Assembly: GCA_020137815.1 (NCBI GenBank)
Contig: CM035360.1
Location: forward strand, 1,826,077-1,890,076
Origin: Hormiphora californensis
Lineage: Eukaryota; Ctenophora; Tentaculata; Cydippida; Pleurobrachiidae
DNA length: 64,000 nt
Reading direction: 5' to 3'
Below the pieces are notes generated by a model. The model was not told the DNA's origin. It was given only the letters and a program-made list of their open reading frames with translations, and made no database searches. A program made the translations under genes and the position numbers. Within the stretch, counting starts at the first letter, position 1. Each line of letters starts with the position of its first letter. This document shows positions 53,834-64,000 of this stretch, piece after piece.

Positions 53834-56800
53834 TTCTCACTGTTGTCTGTGGTTGCTAGGGAGCACATCAGAGGGAGAGCACCGCGACTTCCAACCTGAG
53901 ACGCGAGACATGTGCTCTTGGCTCAGGGGTAGAGACAATTACGTAGGGCGCGACAACCACGTTATGTTTGAAGTCTAGAGTGCGGCATTGTGTTGTGGCG
54001 CGCGCACACATTTCTTAAGTTTGAACCTGGACGGACAGACGAACAGTCAGACAGACAAACAGACAGACATCTGGGGTCATCCTGATATTATTTAATTGAC
54101 ATGAATTTATTGACACCAATTCTTTCCTCAGATCCATTCGATGTCGCGGATCACATTGAGGTACCTTGGAAAGTCTCTCGATCTTTCATCTGGGGTTTTC
54201 GGTGATGCGATCCAGGTATAATTATAGGACCCCTTCTTGGACTTTTTTTAGGCTACCCAGTACCCCTGCTCTAGAAAATAATCGTTGCACTGAATATCGT
54301 TGGATATGACGGGTAACTCCCCCTGTTGCCCAACAACACTCAGTGTTTTACAGAGCCCTGCAGAGCTTGAGGGAATCTAAAACATCCTGATGATTGGTGT
54401 CCCCTCGTGGGACATCATGAAACATGTGTATATAATTATACCTTTAAAACTACCGTTGTTTTTAATTTGTTTGGAATCTAAAACCTCCTAAAATCCCCCA
54501 CCCTTGTTCACAGTTGTCAACATGGTGTTGAGTACTCAACAACTCCATACCCCATGTCAGGTAATGATAATGCAGCAACACTGCGGAGGAAACACAGTCT
54601 GTGTCTTCCAGGGACTTGTTTCACCTAATGAGTGTTTTACTTTCACATCCCGTCGACACAGAGATGCACCATTTGGGATTACAATCTACACCGGCAGTAT
54701 GATGGTACGTGAAACAAGTGATTTTAGTTTATACTACTACTTAGCTTAGTAGTTAGTACCCATTGCCATTTTATGACTGTCGTTTGAAGTATATAAATTA
54801 TAAATAGCTGAATAGTGGACAGAGAGCAGCATGACAGCAAGTCTAGACTTTTTGTTATCTGTTGGTTTGAACAAGACAATATTTAGTGACTAAACCTATA
54901 ATACTGTCCGGGTCTAGACAACATGGCACTTGTCAGTAATACCAAATGTTCTGAGACTATTAGAAATTTGTCCAAGATCGAGAGGACTGTTTTCTAATTG
55001 CCCATTCCGTGTACCTATGTTGACAGCTTCCTAATACTGAAATCCCTTCCACTTCCTAGGATACGCGAGTGAGCACGTGCTGTGAATACAAGCACAAACC
55101 TGGCCACGTTCTGGGAGGGAAAAGTGGACATTTTGCACTGGTTCGAGTTGAGGGGTGTTTGCCGTGTTACAAGTAAGTACTGCCAGGCCTTGTTGAGTTA
55201 CTGTGAGGGGTGGGTGGAAAGCCCCTTACTAAATCAATCAATCAATCAATCAAAGCTACCACGGTGGGTAGTGGCACTGAGCCGAAATTATACATATAAT
55301 ATCATGAAAGCTTAACCACACGGACCAAACTCGGTGAGGGTTCAGAATTGCGCAACAGGGCTAGTTGCACGAAGTCGGTAACTCTGTACTGGCCAATGCT
55401 CTGACAGAGTATGTTGGTGTTTTATAATAGTGGGATAATAGCACGCCCTATTATCAAACAGTCGGTAGAGCTGAGAAGCTGGGTACTTCAAATATAAAAT
55501 GAATTCTGTTTTATCCTTTTTGCGGTATACTCACAACTAGGATGATTCTCCGTACTCACTGAGTACTACTCAGACTGTACAATTATTCATTCGTGTATTA
55601 ACCCACCCGTAATTGTTTACCACCTGTATATTGTATGTGGGGCCCGTGCTCTGGCTAGTAGTTAGCCTCATGAAATTAGTGGTGAGGGGAGAAATATAGA
55701 AACAGGGAGGGGAGAGAGAGTCTTTTGGTCAAGCATTTGATAATTAAACACCCGCATAAGATCTTGGAAATAATACATTCATTATTACGTTCCACCTCAC
55801 GGCTCACCCACATAGCCTTCTCTCTCTTGTTGAGTAACAACCCCTCTCAATATTATACCCCTTTGTTCGCAAAGTAATACACAGAAAATTATTTCCCCTC
55901 TCCATTATAAATACCCCCTTGTTACAGAGTCTAAGTACCACCCAGAAAATTATTTTCCAGGTGTTTTGCACACGTGGATGAAATCAAAAAGGAACAAAAC
56001 GATGCCCATGCACAATTCCAGGCGGATGTCAGGAATGCCGTGTCGAAAGGAAAACCTGCTACTGGGGAAAGGAAGTCCAGGAAAAGTAGTTCGAGTTCTG
56101 AAGATGGGGTTAATCGGGGGAAGAGGCGAGATCGGGTGTCGAGAAAAAGTAGCTCAAGCTCGGAAGCAGCTCATGATCGCCACTTGAAACCCCGGGTAAG
56201 TAATTAATTATTGATTAACTCAACATGAAACAATGAAACTTTCCAATTTAATTCTCAAGCTTTCCGAACCACATGGGAAACTTTATCTTTCCATCCCCTC
56301 CTTCATATACCGCTCCCCTAATATAACTACCCTTCCCGTGCAACGTAAATTAGAAAGGGTTGATACACACTCACATAATTATTCCTTTCTGAAAGATAAT
56401 CAGCTCCAAAGAATATGTTTTTCACACCAAAGAAAAGTTAGAAAGCTGTAATTTGTAAAAGACTGCGTAATATAATTTCAAGTTTTCAAATAAGGGAAAC
56501 CCGGTTCCCCAAACTTAGTATACCCAAAGAGCTCATAGTCTTTCTTATAAAATTTATAAATAAGTTCCCGCTCGTTAGCGTCTAAAAAGTTCATGTATTG
56601 ATTAACAAAATACATCGTAGCATGTTCCTCCACTCCTTGTTCCTTCCTTGAACCTGGCCAGAGAAAGTCCGCTGTTCCGGTTCGCTGCTGAATGAACGGC
56701 ATGTATTCACCCATCCGTTCATACTGGACAACTAAATCATAGGGCCAGCTACAAACCAAAATATCCAACCATTGCGGTTTGAAATGGATGTTCTCCAGAT

Positions 56801-58262
56801 ACAACCAATCTTGTAGGGGGCCTATAACAAACAACCTGAAGATCTCCTCATCCCTCGCCTTGGCAGGGTAATGGATTCCCGGTTTCAGAAACTGCTCCCT
56901 CCGGAGCTGCTTGTCTCGGAACCCTGACACCAGCCTCGTTACCGGGTTCCGGATCACAACGAACTTGAAACAAGACGTGAATACTGGTTCAGGGGGTAGT
57001 TGGGGCTTCGTTTCTATGATAGAGAAGTGTCCTCCGGTTGTATTATGGACATTCACGATACCATCTATAATCTCCTGAGTAGTGTCCCCTCGTGGTAGTT
57101 TCCCATCCGCCAAATAGAGGAACTTCTTGAAGCTTGTACTGCCCGTTTTAGGGTTGGTTGTGTACAAAATATGAAATTTCTCGTTGTAAATCAGGAGACG
57201 CGGCTGTTTTGACTGGATCCACGACTTATCTGGGTACTTCCAATTTGTCTTAATACCATCCAAATCACACTGGTTCGTGATCCTCTCCAACAGCATGTCC
57301 GATCTTTCCTGGAGTCTCTCTGGGGTATCCTCTTCCTCCTCTGTCCTCTCTGTGTAGCTGGTTCGGAGCTGGTCACCAGGGAAGATGGGAGTAGAGGGGA
57401 CGGTTGAGATCAGGGATGTGGAGTTGTCAATCAAGGAGGGGGCGAGGAGGAATAGGAGGGATGCTGATAGGAACGCTGTGATCCAGAGGATAGAACACCT
57501 TTTTAATGTCGAGATTGCTGATCGGTGAAACATGTCTTTTACTGGGAGAGAGGGATATGTGTTAGGTTAGGTAAATGAGGATCTCAGAGGTCGAAAGAGG
57601 GTGTAGATTGGTGTGCGGGGGTATCTCCTGGCATAGCTAAATTTGACTGTACTGCAAAACAGATCTCAGAAACAAGATGTGAGTGTTCTGGGAATCCTAT
57701 CACACGGAATAAGCCCTAAGAGACAACGTGGATAAAGATGAAATAGAAATAGGTAAAGGAAATAACTAACTCAGACCGTGTTTCTTTTTTCTATTTTAGA
57801 ATGGAATTCGCTTCAACATGTGTAATCCAAGTGCACGACTCAAGAAAAGATTTTAAACCCCCGGCAGCTGTTTGAACGTCCAGATCAACGCCAGGAGGGA
57901 TAAAATAATAACAGCTGAAGAATTTAACTGAAAGTATTATAAATGGAGAGGTCATCATAGAAAGCTGTTGCAGTCACACACGCGTTTGGGTAGTAAAGGA
58001 GGGAATATACGGAGAGAAGGGGGACGGAATAGAGACAACAAGAAAGTGAGAGGGACATATGGCAAACAAGAAAGTGAGAGAAACATATGGACACCAAGAA
58101 AGAGAGAGAACCATGAAAAACAAGGTGGAGAGAGAACCATGGAAGACAAGGAGGAGGGAATTAGGTGAAACAAACGGGGCCTCATGGGATGCCAACCAGC
58201 CGGGATAGCAATACAATGCGGATAATCAGGTGCGAGCCGGCCGTCTCTTTTCTTTCTCTCTT

Positions 58263-58310
<48 letters not shown>

Positions 58311-61300
58311 TCCTAAACCCACCTTGTTTCATACAAAATGCCATGCGGCATGCAGGTCATAAAACAACAGCGCCGTATTCGGCAACATAATCAAGTCCGA
58401 AATTTTTACCTAGGCTTGATGCCTATCTAATTTTCTCGATAAACCAGCTCGATTATATTCCACTAGGCCTAGTCTTTACACCCACCGGCCCCGGTTCAAT
58501 TCATACCTGGAACCATGCCATGTTAATGTCAACAAAAACACATACTTCAGCATGCTAATAGGACAGTTTCTACATCGTTTCAGACACGGCCCCGGCCAAA
58601 TCTCTCTTTCTCTCTAGGTTTCTACATATTTTCTCAACTCTCACTCCAAGGTTCCAAAGGAATATCCCTAATGTCATTGTATACGGTCCTCTAGCAACAC
58701 AAGGCAACTTATATAACCCACACTTTGTCCTTCTGCAGGTCAGAGTACGGCCGGGATCAGCACGATCAAGATCAGATCGCAACAACAAGATAGCAGCTCC
58801 TGTATCGCCCAGAGAGGAGCCGGGTGAAGCGGAGATAGAGGAATTTGAGAAATTGGTGATGTTGGACAAGAGTAATGAAAATAGGGAACAGGTAAATTAT
58901 AGGATTACAGCAATTTGAGGAGTTACGCTTTGAGTTGGTGATAAATCCCCTTTGCAGGCTTCGTTTAGCCGCGCTGTGTACCGCTAGTGTAGGGGTGACT
59001 GCGTCACCAACGCTTTGAGTGTTATGTATATATATAGTATAAACAAAATTTTATTGATATTAGCTGTAGAAACATAGTGTAACAAAATAAGGTGTTACAC
59101 AACAAAGTATAACTGCACTAACTGCAGTGCGGGCCAAGGTGCATGTGTAATATAATAGGGGACTCCGGACTCCTAACTGTCACCAACTGTTTAATAATGA
59201 CGTGCTATACTGACATTAGCCGGCTTCCCTGTGCCTCCACTACTAAATATATCTCTCTTTCTAATCATCTCTCTGTCTTACTCAATCATTTGAAAGGCCT
59301 CGATCATATATTTGTCAACACTAGGTCGAGTGTCAAAGCGTGGGCATATTCAATATTGATATACATTGCTCTCATCGGTCCTAAGAAAGGAGCTAAATGA
59401 GATTCCAATTTAATCAATCACAGCTGCTACAATGTCCCATTCTGAATTGAACAGCTGTCATGATATGGTTAGAGTACAGACTGAAGTCATACTATGTACA
59501 TGACCCGGTATTTCGAGTTCGGGCACGCTACACAGTTCAGCCATATACGGCCCGTTTAGGAGAGGGAAGTCTTTTGTTATGACAGAATCATGTGACATGT
59601 ATGAGACCCTTGTATGAGACTCAATATACTGGTAGGCGGTAAATGTTAACCAGATCTGAGAGAAAACGTACGTGCAAAACCACGTTTTTGTCCATAACTC
59701 AGTTATTTCTTGACCAATTTGCAAAATCTTGGGCGCGTTGGAAAGAGGACATTGAGCTCTTTCAAATGAGCCCAAAAAACTAAAATCGGCGCAAAATGCG
59801 CGGCGTCATGGCGCAAAATGCGCGTTTTCGCCACCACGCCGCGCAATTTTCGCCAATTTTCATTTTCTTGAGCTCATTTGAGAGATCTCAATGTCCTCTT
59901 TCCAATGAGCCAAAGATTTTGCAAATTGGTCAAGAAATGGCTGAGTTATGGGCAAAAACGAGCGAAATTCTCACAGATCTGGTTAACATTTACCGCCTAC
60001 CCAATATACTATGATGGCCTCATAGAGATATATCGGGTATGTACAATTGATGAGCAGCCGTCTCAAACTCCCTTTGTTTATAGGTTGAGGAACTACTGGT
60101 ACTAGATTCTTCCTCAGAAGGAGAAGAGGAGAAGATCGAACTAAAAGACGCACCTCTCCCTCAACAACCATTTCAACCTGAGGTTTGTAGCAGTGTGTGC
60201 TGTTGCACCTCCCCCGCGATGAGTATGAACAATACAAGTAGCAGTGTGTGTTCTAGATATAATATCTACTCATGGGTTGTTAGTTAATGACTCAGAAACT
60301 CATGGGTGGAATGTAATATCGTTCCAATTCCAACCGTTAGTACAAATAGTAAACCATGTTATGTACTCAACAACAGACTGCTTGAGTCGATTTCTAAACA
60401 ACTGCTGTAGTTGTATATTTCCTGCTGGCATGTCACACTTGGCACCGCTTATTGAGTCACAATCTGATCCCGTTACCTTGTTTATCGAGTCCTTCTTGCC
60501 ACAGGAACCAGAAGATAAGAAGAAGGAGGAAAATGAGGGAGATTATTCGGATGATAAATTTGATGATGATGTCGATGATAAGGCTTCCATTCACAGTGAA
60601 AAATCTGATGTCAGCATCAATTCGGATGCGAGCATCAAGTCTGAGGCCAGCGCTAAGAGTAACTCCAGTGCTAAGAGCAACTCGAGTATTAAAAGTAGCT
60701 CCAGCGCCAAAAGTATTTCCAGTATCAAGAGCAACTCTAGCGCCAAGAGTATTTCTAGCATCAAGAGCAACTCTAGCGCTAAAAGTGTTTCTAGCATCAA
60801 GAGCAACTCTAGCGCTAAAAGTAACGCCAGCCACTCCTCTGATTCAACCATCAAGAGTGGATCCAGTACTCGGAGCATCACTTCGAACCGCAGTGTCAGT
60901 CCACTCCGAAGTGAGGACTCTCTACAGCCCCTAGTTGACGAAGACAAACCTGCAGCAGAAGATGAAAGAGCGGTTAGTGAAGACAAATCTGCAGCCAGTG
61001 ACAATGTGCAGACTGACAAAGTGCAGACTGACAAATCTGCAGCCAGTGACAATGTGCAGACTGACAAAGTGCAGACTGACAAATCTGCAGCCAGTGACAA
61101 AGTGCAGACTGACAAAGTGGAGACTGAGAAAGTGGAGACTGAGAAAGTGGAGACTGAGAAGTCTGTAACGGATGAAAAAGTGGAGACTATAACCAATGAC
61201 AAAGTGGAGACTGATAAATCTGCAGTCGATGACAAAGTGGAGCCTATAACCAATGAAAAATTGGAGACTGACAAACCTATAACGGATGACAAAGTCCAAG

Positions 61301-64000
61301 AAGACAATGCCATTACTGAAACAGTCCCAGAAGTGGTTACTGACAAAGTGACTTCTGAAACTAAAATTGGAGTAACCTCAGATGTCACCGACAAAGATGA
61401 CAAAACAGACAATGACAAATCAAGTGACAAATTGGCTGAACGTGTTAGTGTTCAGGAGACGCCAGTTCCCGGGGAGGAGGAGGAGGAGGATAGTCGAGAT
61501 GATGATGTTACACCTAACGGGTTGAGCAAAGTATCACCTGACAATGATGTATCACCTGATAATGGTGACAAAGTAACACCCGGGAATGGTGATAAAGAAG
61601 ATGAAGTTGTTGACGGAAATCCGGGTGTTGATGATAACAAAAGTAACAAAGTGATAGTGCCGGAGCAGCAGCAGCCGATTAAGGAAAGCATTCAGGATGC
61701 AGGACCGGAGGGTCGGGTAAGTGTGCATGTTGGTTTGTCATGTGGGCATGATTTTTTGTCTTGGTGTGTCTGGCGGTGCCAAACCCCGTTTTGTGACAGT
61801 GAGCACAATGTTTTTGTCATGTATCGCTTTGTCTGTCTTGGCGTATTTGTCTTGTTTTTCATGTTTGTGCACTTTCATGAACTTTGTCACCCTCTTGAGA
61901 ATGTGAATGCGTTTTCGCGTGTTTTGAAGAATATTAGACTGTCTATGCTGGGTATGTATTGTACATAGGATTATGAATTTAGTTTTTGGACTTTTTAGTT
62001 ACTTACTGAGAGAATGAAGTTCACAGTCCAAGTCCACAGTTCATACAAACTTTACCAGTTCTCTTTTTGCACGTAGTTTGCTCAGAATTAGAGTGAATGG
62101 ATATATTCATTTTAGTTGTGGTCGCATATATTTTAACCGCAAGATTCATTTATAAACTCATGAATGCACAGATCTTTTCAACTTCTTTCGCATTTGGCAT
62201 GTTCATTCTTCACGCATTCCAAACCATTTTCCACACACACACACACACAGACGCAAAGGCTGAGTAATGAACTATCCGATTCAATCAAGGAGTTTCTAGA
62301 GAACATGGAACATGAAGTAGTACAGCCTGAAGTAAAGGTACGGTCAACACAATAGAGTTATCGTCTTGCATCTTCCATTATAATATAACAAAATAAAGTG
62401 TCAGTGTGAGGTCAGGGAGAAATATTTTTGTGCCAAAAAAAGTTTGGTCGTAATCGTAATCTATACCTTTGTTGTTGTGCTAGGGGATCAGTAAATTTCT
62501 TATGTCTTAGGTATCCTGTCTTGTACTAACTTCCCCCAACAACAGGTCAGTGCAGCAGTGGAGGACGCTTACAGTGACAGTGAGATGAGTATCCATAGCA
62601 ACCAATCTGATACAACCACAAGTTAGTTACTGCCCATAGCAACCAAATGACAACCCCCAGTTTTTTAGTAACCACGTCAGCCGAACCACAGTTTTTTTCA
62701 AATTTTACAAGCACAAATTTTGCATGACTTGCATGATTTTCCAAAAGTGTAACCGGGTCTAGGTTCCTATGTTTCAGATATCCACCCGCCCGCTCTACCC
62801 AAGATGATGTCCCCCACCCACTCTATTTTGTCTACTGATAGCTCAACCCGGATAAAGGATCCAAATCGACACATTCGGTTTTCTGACAAGGTACTACAGT
62901 AGTAGATTGGTCAGTAGATTGGTTAGTAGTTTGGTGATAGGTTCTACTGTTGATGATAATACTCGGAGTGATATTATATATTCTGGGGTTGGGAAAGGTA
63001 TAGTATTTTTGGGACAATACCGGAGATTTATATTTCTTGATTGTTCAAACTTCAAGACTACATTCCTCCAGGTACTATCAAGTGATTCCCTCGTTAAATC
63101 TACCACAAGCATCACATCACCACAACCAACATCATCCACGTCCCTCAATAGTGTCGCTAAAACATCATCAATGTCTCTTACTAAACTTGCTATAATCCAA
63201 AGAACTAATTCGGTGTCCTCAACTCCTGAAGGGGATTCTTCCCCAGAGGTACAGATCCAGTCCTCAACTCAAGATTCTCCAACTAACTCCCCAGAGCTCC
63301 AGTCCTCAACTCAAGATTCTCCTACAAACACCCTAGAGCAGCTCCAGAGTGGGAGTAACTCCCCAGAGCAAACACAGAGTACTGAGAATGATGTTGAGCC
63401 CCTGGTGACTATAACTTTTCAACTTGAGAATTCTGAACCAAATAGTGACGAGAAGGAGAGGAATGAAACACTGGAAGTAGGAACCCATCCTCCTGGAATT
63501 AGGAACGTATCCAGTACCCCGGAACAGCTGTTGGAAGCTCCTGAGAAACCTCCTAGGATTAAAGCAGAGTCTGCAGACGGTGCCGAACAGGTGAAATCGC
63601 TGCTATCTGTCATAACACGCCAAGATGAAATAAACGGAGAAGTGGAGCAGGTGTCTGAAGAGAATGAAACGTCGCCCAAAACACTCGGTCAGAAGCTGAG
63701 ATCCCTGTCATCAAGGATTGGGTGCACCATAAAGACATTATCAGTGCGTGGCGGGTCCGTTAACAGCCTTAGGAGTAACCAGAGTAACCATAGCAACACC
63801 CCTCACGCAACTAGTAGTTACCATAGCAACACCAATCATCATAGCAACACCAGTCACCATAGTAACACCAGTCACCATAGTAACACTGCACCAGTCACAC
63901 AACTAGCAGTTACCATAGCAACACCAGTCGACCTAGCAACACCAGTCACCATATCAACACCAGTCAACCTAGCGACACCAGTCACCATAGCAACACAGAT
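48524..64000 (+). CDS. ERICH3: ERICH3-like glutamate-rich protein with DUF4590, 3' end beyond window
   Basis: Nineteen in-frame GT-AG exons: 48524-48617, 49122-49247, 50103-50174, 50347-50409, 51449-51577, 51824-51934, 52247-52345, 52967-53008, 54132-54215, 54561-54704, 55060-55172, 55961-56195, 58739-58891, 60084-60182, 60505-61716, 62251-62337, 62546-62621, 62778-62890 and 63072 to the edge, about 1330 residues so far. The start SYNSLTDEYLSDYFNN matches the vertebrate ERICH3 N-terminus. DUF4590 spans exons 54561-55961: QQHCGGNTVCVFQG, SRRHRDAPFGITIY, STCCEYKHKPG, LGGKSGHF and GCLPCYKCF. Downstream is low-complexity: Ser/Lys repeats, VQTDK and ETEK repeats, then Ser/Thr/Pro. ERICH3 in vertebrates is a ciliary protein. 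The first exon is unresolved. Confidence 0.88.
51312..51396. mobile_element. 85-bp pogo-like MITE in ERICH3-like intron
   Basis: Flanked by TA. Ends aagtcggaccccgatttacc and its inverse complement to cgactg. Shortest member of the TTTACCGG family here. Confidence 0.75.
52540..52655. repeat. GA microsatellite
   Basis: About 110 bp of near-pure (GA)n in an intron. Frames through it encode only repeats. Confidence 0.9.
52770..52825 (+). pseudogene. Relic duplicate of ERICH3-like exon 52967-53008
   Basis: Shares acaaagccgctagccagcaa and a following gtaaga/agagagacagag with the real exon 200 bp downstream. The copied exon has diverged and lost its in-frame acceptor. Confidence 0.5.
53110..53575. 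repeat. CT/CTAT microsatellite block
   Basis: Long (CT)n with tatctatctctattgatctc interruptions, itself repeated about every 90 bp. Intronic. Confidence 0.9.
53576..54131. other. ERICH3-like intron, no other gene seen
   Basis: CT run at 53798-53830 and a short (acag)-rich stretch at 54035-54068. No further exon recognised. Confidence 0.5.
54384..54472 (+). mobile_element. Truncated retrozyme-family copy in ERICH3-like intron
   Basis: 89 bp matching the last part of the 460-bp monomer, from the hammerhead core to ccgttgtttttaatttgtt. Flanked by a 12-bp target duplication, ggaatctaaaac (54372-54383 and 54473-54484). 5'-truncated at the hammerhead, so helix I is lost. Confidence 0.8.
54387..54430 (+). 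ncRNA. Hammerhead ribozyme core lacking helix I
   Basis: CTGATGA, helix II tggtgtccc/gggacatca with loop ctcgt, GAAAC, atgt, GTA. Helix II differs from 40737 at several positions, all keeping pairing (C-G to T-A, T-G to C-G, G-C to G-T). Without its 5' helix I strand it is probably inactive. Confidence 0.75.
56478..57533 (-). CDS. Carbohydrate sulfotransferase (Sulfotransfer_2, CHST8-14 type), 351 aa
   Basis: Intronless. A type II membrane protein: short basic N-terminus, then a membrane anchor at about residues 14-32 (ILWITAFLSASLLFLLAPSL). The PAPS 5'-phosphosulfate loop is TTNPKTGSTSFKKF, the 3'-phosphate site is FKFVVIRNPVTRLVSGFRDK, and the conserved C-terminal end is YKFYKKDYELFGY. It transfers sulfate from PAPS to hydroxyls of a glycan, probably a glycosaminoglycan or N-glycan, in the Golgi. 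Exact acceptor unknown. The gene lies entirely inside an ERICH3-like intron (56196-58738) on the opposite strand. Confidence 0.9.
   Translation of the reverse strand: MFHRSAISTLKRCSILWITAFLSASLLFLLAPSLIDNSTSLISTVPSTPIFPGDQLRTSYTERTEEEEDTPERLQERSDMLLERITNQCDLDGIKTNWKYPDKSWIQSKQPRLLIYNEKFHILYTTNPKTGSTSFKKFLYLADGKLPRGDTTQEIIDGIVNVHNTTGGHFSIIETKPQLPPEPVFTSCFKFVVIRNPVTRLVSGFRDKQLRREQFLKPGIHYPAKARDEEIFRLFVIGPLQDWLYLENIHFKPQWLDILVCSWPYDLVVQYERMGEYMPFIQQRTGTADFLWPGSRKEQGVEEHATMYFVNQYMNFLDANERELIYKFYKKDYELFGYTKFGEPGFPYLKT
57545..58738. other. ERICH3-like intron / 5' flank of sulfotransferase
   Basis: Contains short tandem units (agaaagtgagagggacatatgg type, 58040-58100) and a CT run (58264-58306). 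No other exon recognised. Confidence 0.5.
58892..59622. other. ERICH3-like intron, no gene seen
   Basis: No coding exon or RNA gene recognised in this part of the intron between 58891 and 60084. Confidence 0.4.
59631..60002. mobile_element. 372-bp foldback MITE with 8-bp target duplication
   Basis: Flanked by aatatact (59623-59630 and 60003-60010). Ends ggtaggcggtaaatgttaac and its inverse complement, with arms pairing to near the centre (gcgcaaaatgcgcg). Non-coding. The 8-bp target suggests hAT- or P-type mobilisation. Confidence 0.85.
60630..61310 (+). repeat. Coding repeats in ERICH3-like exon
   Basis: First a 30-36 bp unit encoding SIKSNSSAKS (60650-60835), then units encoding VQTDKVQTDKSAASD and VETEK (60985-61270). 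Both keep frame. Confidence 0.85.
61717..62250. other. ERICH3-like intron
   Basis: The reading frame of exon 60505-61716 happens to stay open into it as far as 61968, but the donor gtaagt at 61717 and loss of composition bias mark it as intron. CA run at 62231-62250 before the next exon. Confidence 0.6.
63775..64000 (+). repeat. Minisatellite at the end of the ERICH3-like exon
   Basis: Tandem 15-18 bp units (accatagcaacaccagtc) continuing to the window edge. Reading stays open, giving HHSNTS and then TPVTIA repeats. The frame register changes within the array. Confidence 0.85.

Noticed and set aside
54504-54560. Longer exon starting at the AG near 54513
   Set aside because: The family alignment (KVYQQHCGG in ERICH3) fits the acceptor at 54560, which keeps phase with exon 54132-54215.
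61717-61968. Extension of the ERICH3-like exon frame to a stop at 61968
   Set aside because: Composition changes abruptly at a strong gtaagt donor, and a good in-frame exon follows at 62251.

Overview
This is a metazoan nuclear genome window. Protein genes are split by GT-AG introns, many of them short, and it carries non-LTR retrotransposons, pogo-like and foldback MITEs, GA/CT microsatellites and degenerate TTAGGG-like tracts. Gene content (SMYD, KCTD, HDAC1/2, tyrosine phosphatase, carbohydrate sulfotransferase, ERICH3, class A GPCRs) is animal. A retroelement C-terminal domain of a type I associate with cnidarians, and a hammerhead-ribozyme 'retrozyme', would fit an early-branching or other invertebrate animal, but the sequence alone does not fix the phylum.

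Layout. 1-4.1 kb (minus): a SMYD gene running off the left edge, a truncated retroelement ORF and a KCTD/BTB gene. 4.9-6.8 kb (plus): a small Ig plus EF-hand gene with two alternative 3' ends. 7.8-13.0 kb (minus): an HDAC1/2 gene whose third coding exon I could not find and whose introns are full of repeats. 13.5-15.7 kb: a pogo MITE and a complete three-exon tyrosine phosphatase. 16.1-19.4 kb: two convergent copies of an unusual fusion of an amidohydrolase-like domain and uracil phosphoribosyltransferase (UPRT), sharing a sharply bounded 780-bp inverted near-identity. 19.4-25.2 kb: repeat-rich, with foldback elements, tRNA-like sequences, a minisatellite and a CR1/L2-type LINE.

25.1-46.7 kb is a tandem segmental triplication. 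Each unit has a LINE 3' fragment (minus) and an intronless LDLa-repeat GPCR (plus). Units 2 and 3 also have a rhodopsin-like GPCR (minus), truncated at the junction in unit 2 and complete in unit 3. Units 2 and 3 are nearly identical. Unit 3 has a 41-bp deletion that removes the receptor's signal-peptide frame, and upstream of it a 941-bp insertion made of two 460-bp monomers, each with a complete type I hammerhead ribozyme: a metazoan retrozyme.

46.7-64 kb: MITEs, one built of 20-bp perfect palindromes, then a long plus-strand gene with at least 19 exons, ERICH3-like (ciliary), open at the right edge. Its introns hold an antisense sulfotransferase gene, MITEs and a third hammerhead copy. The genes do not form an obvious pathway. 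The coherent stories are the recent receptor-array duplication, the UPRT pair and the mobile elements used here as dated insertions through empty-site comparison.
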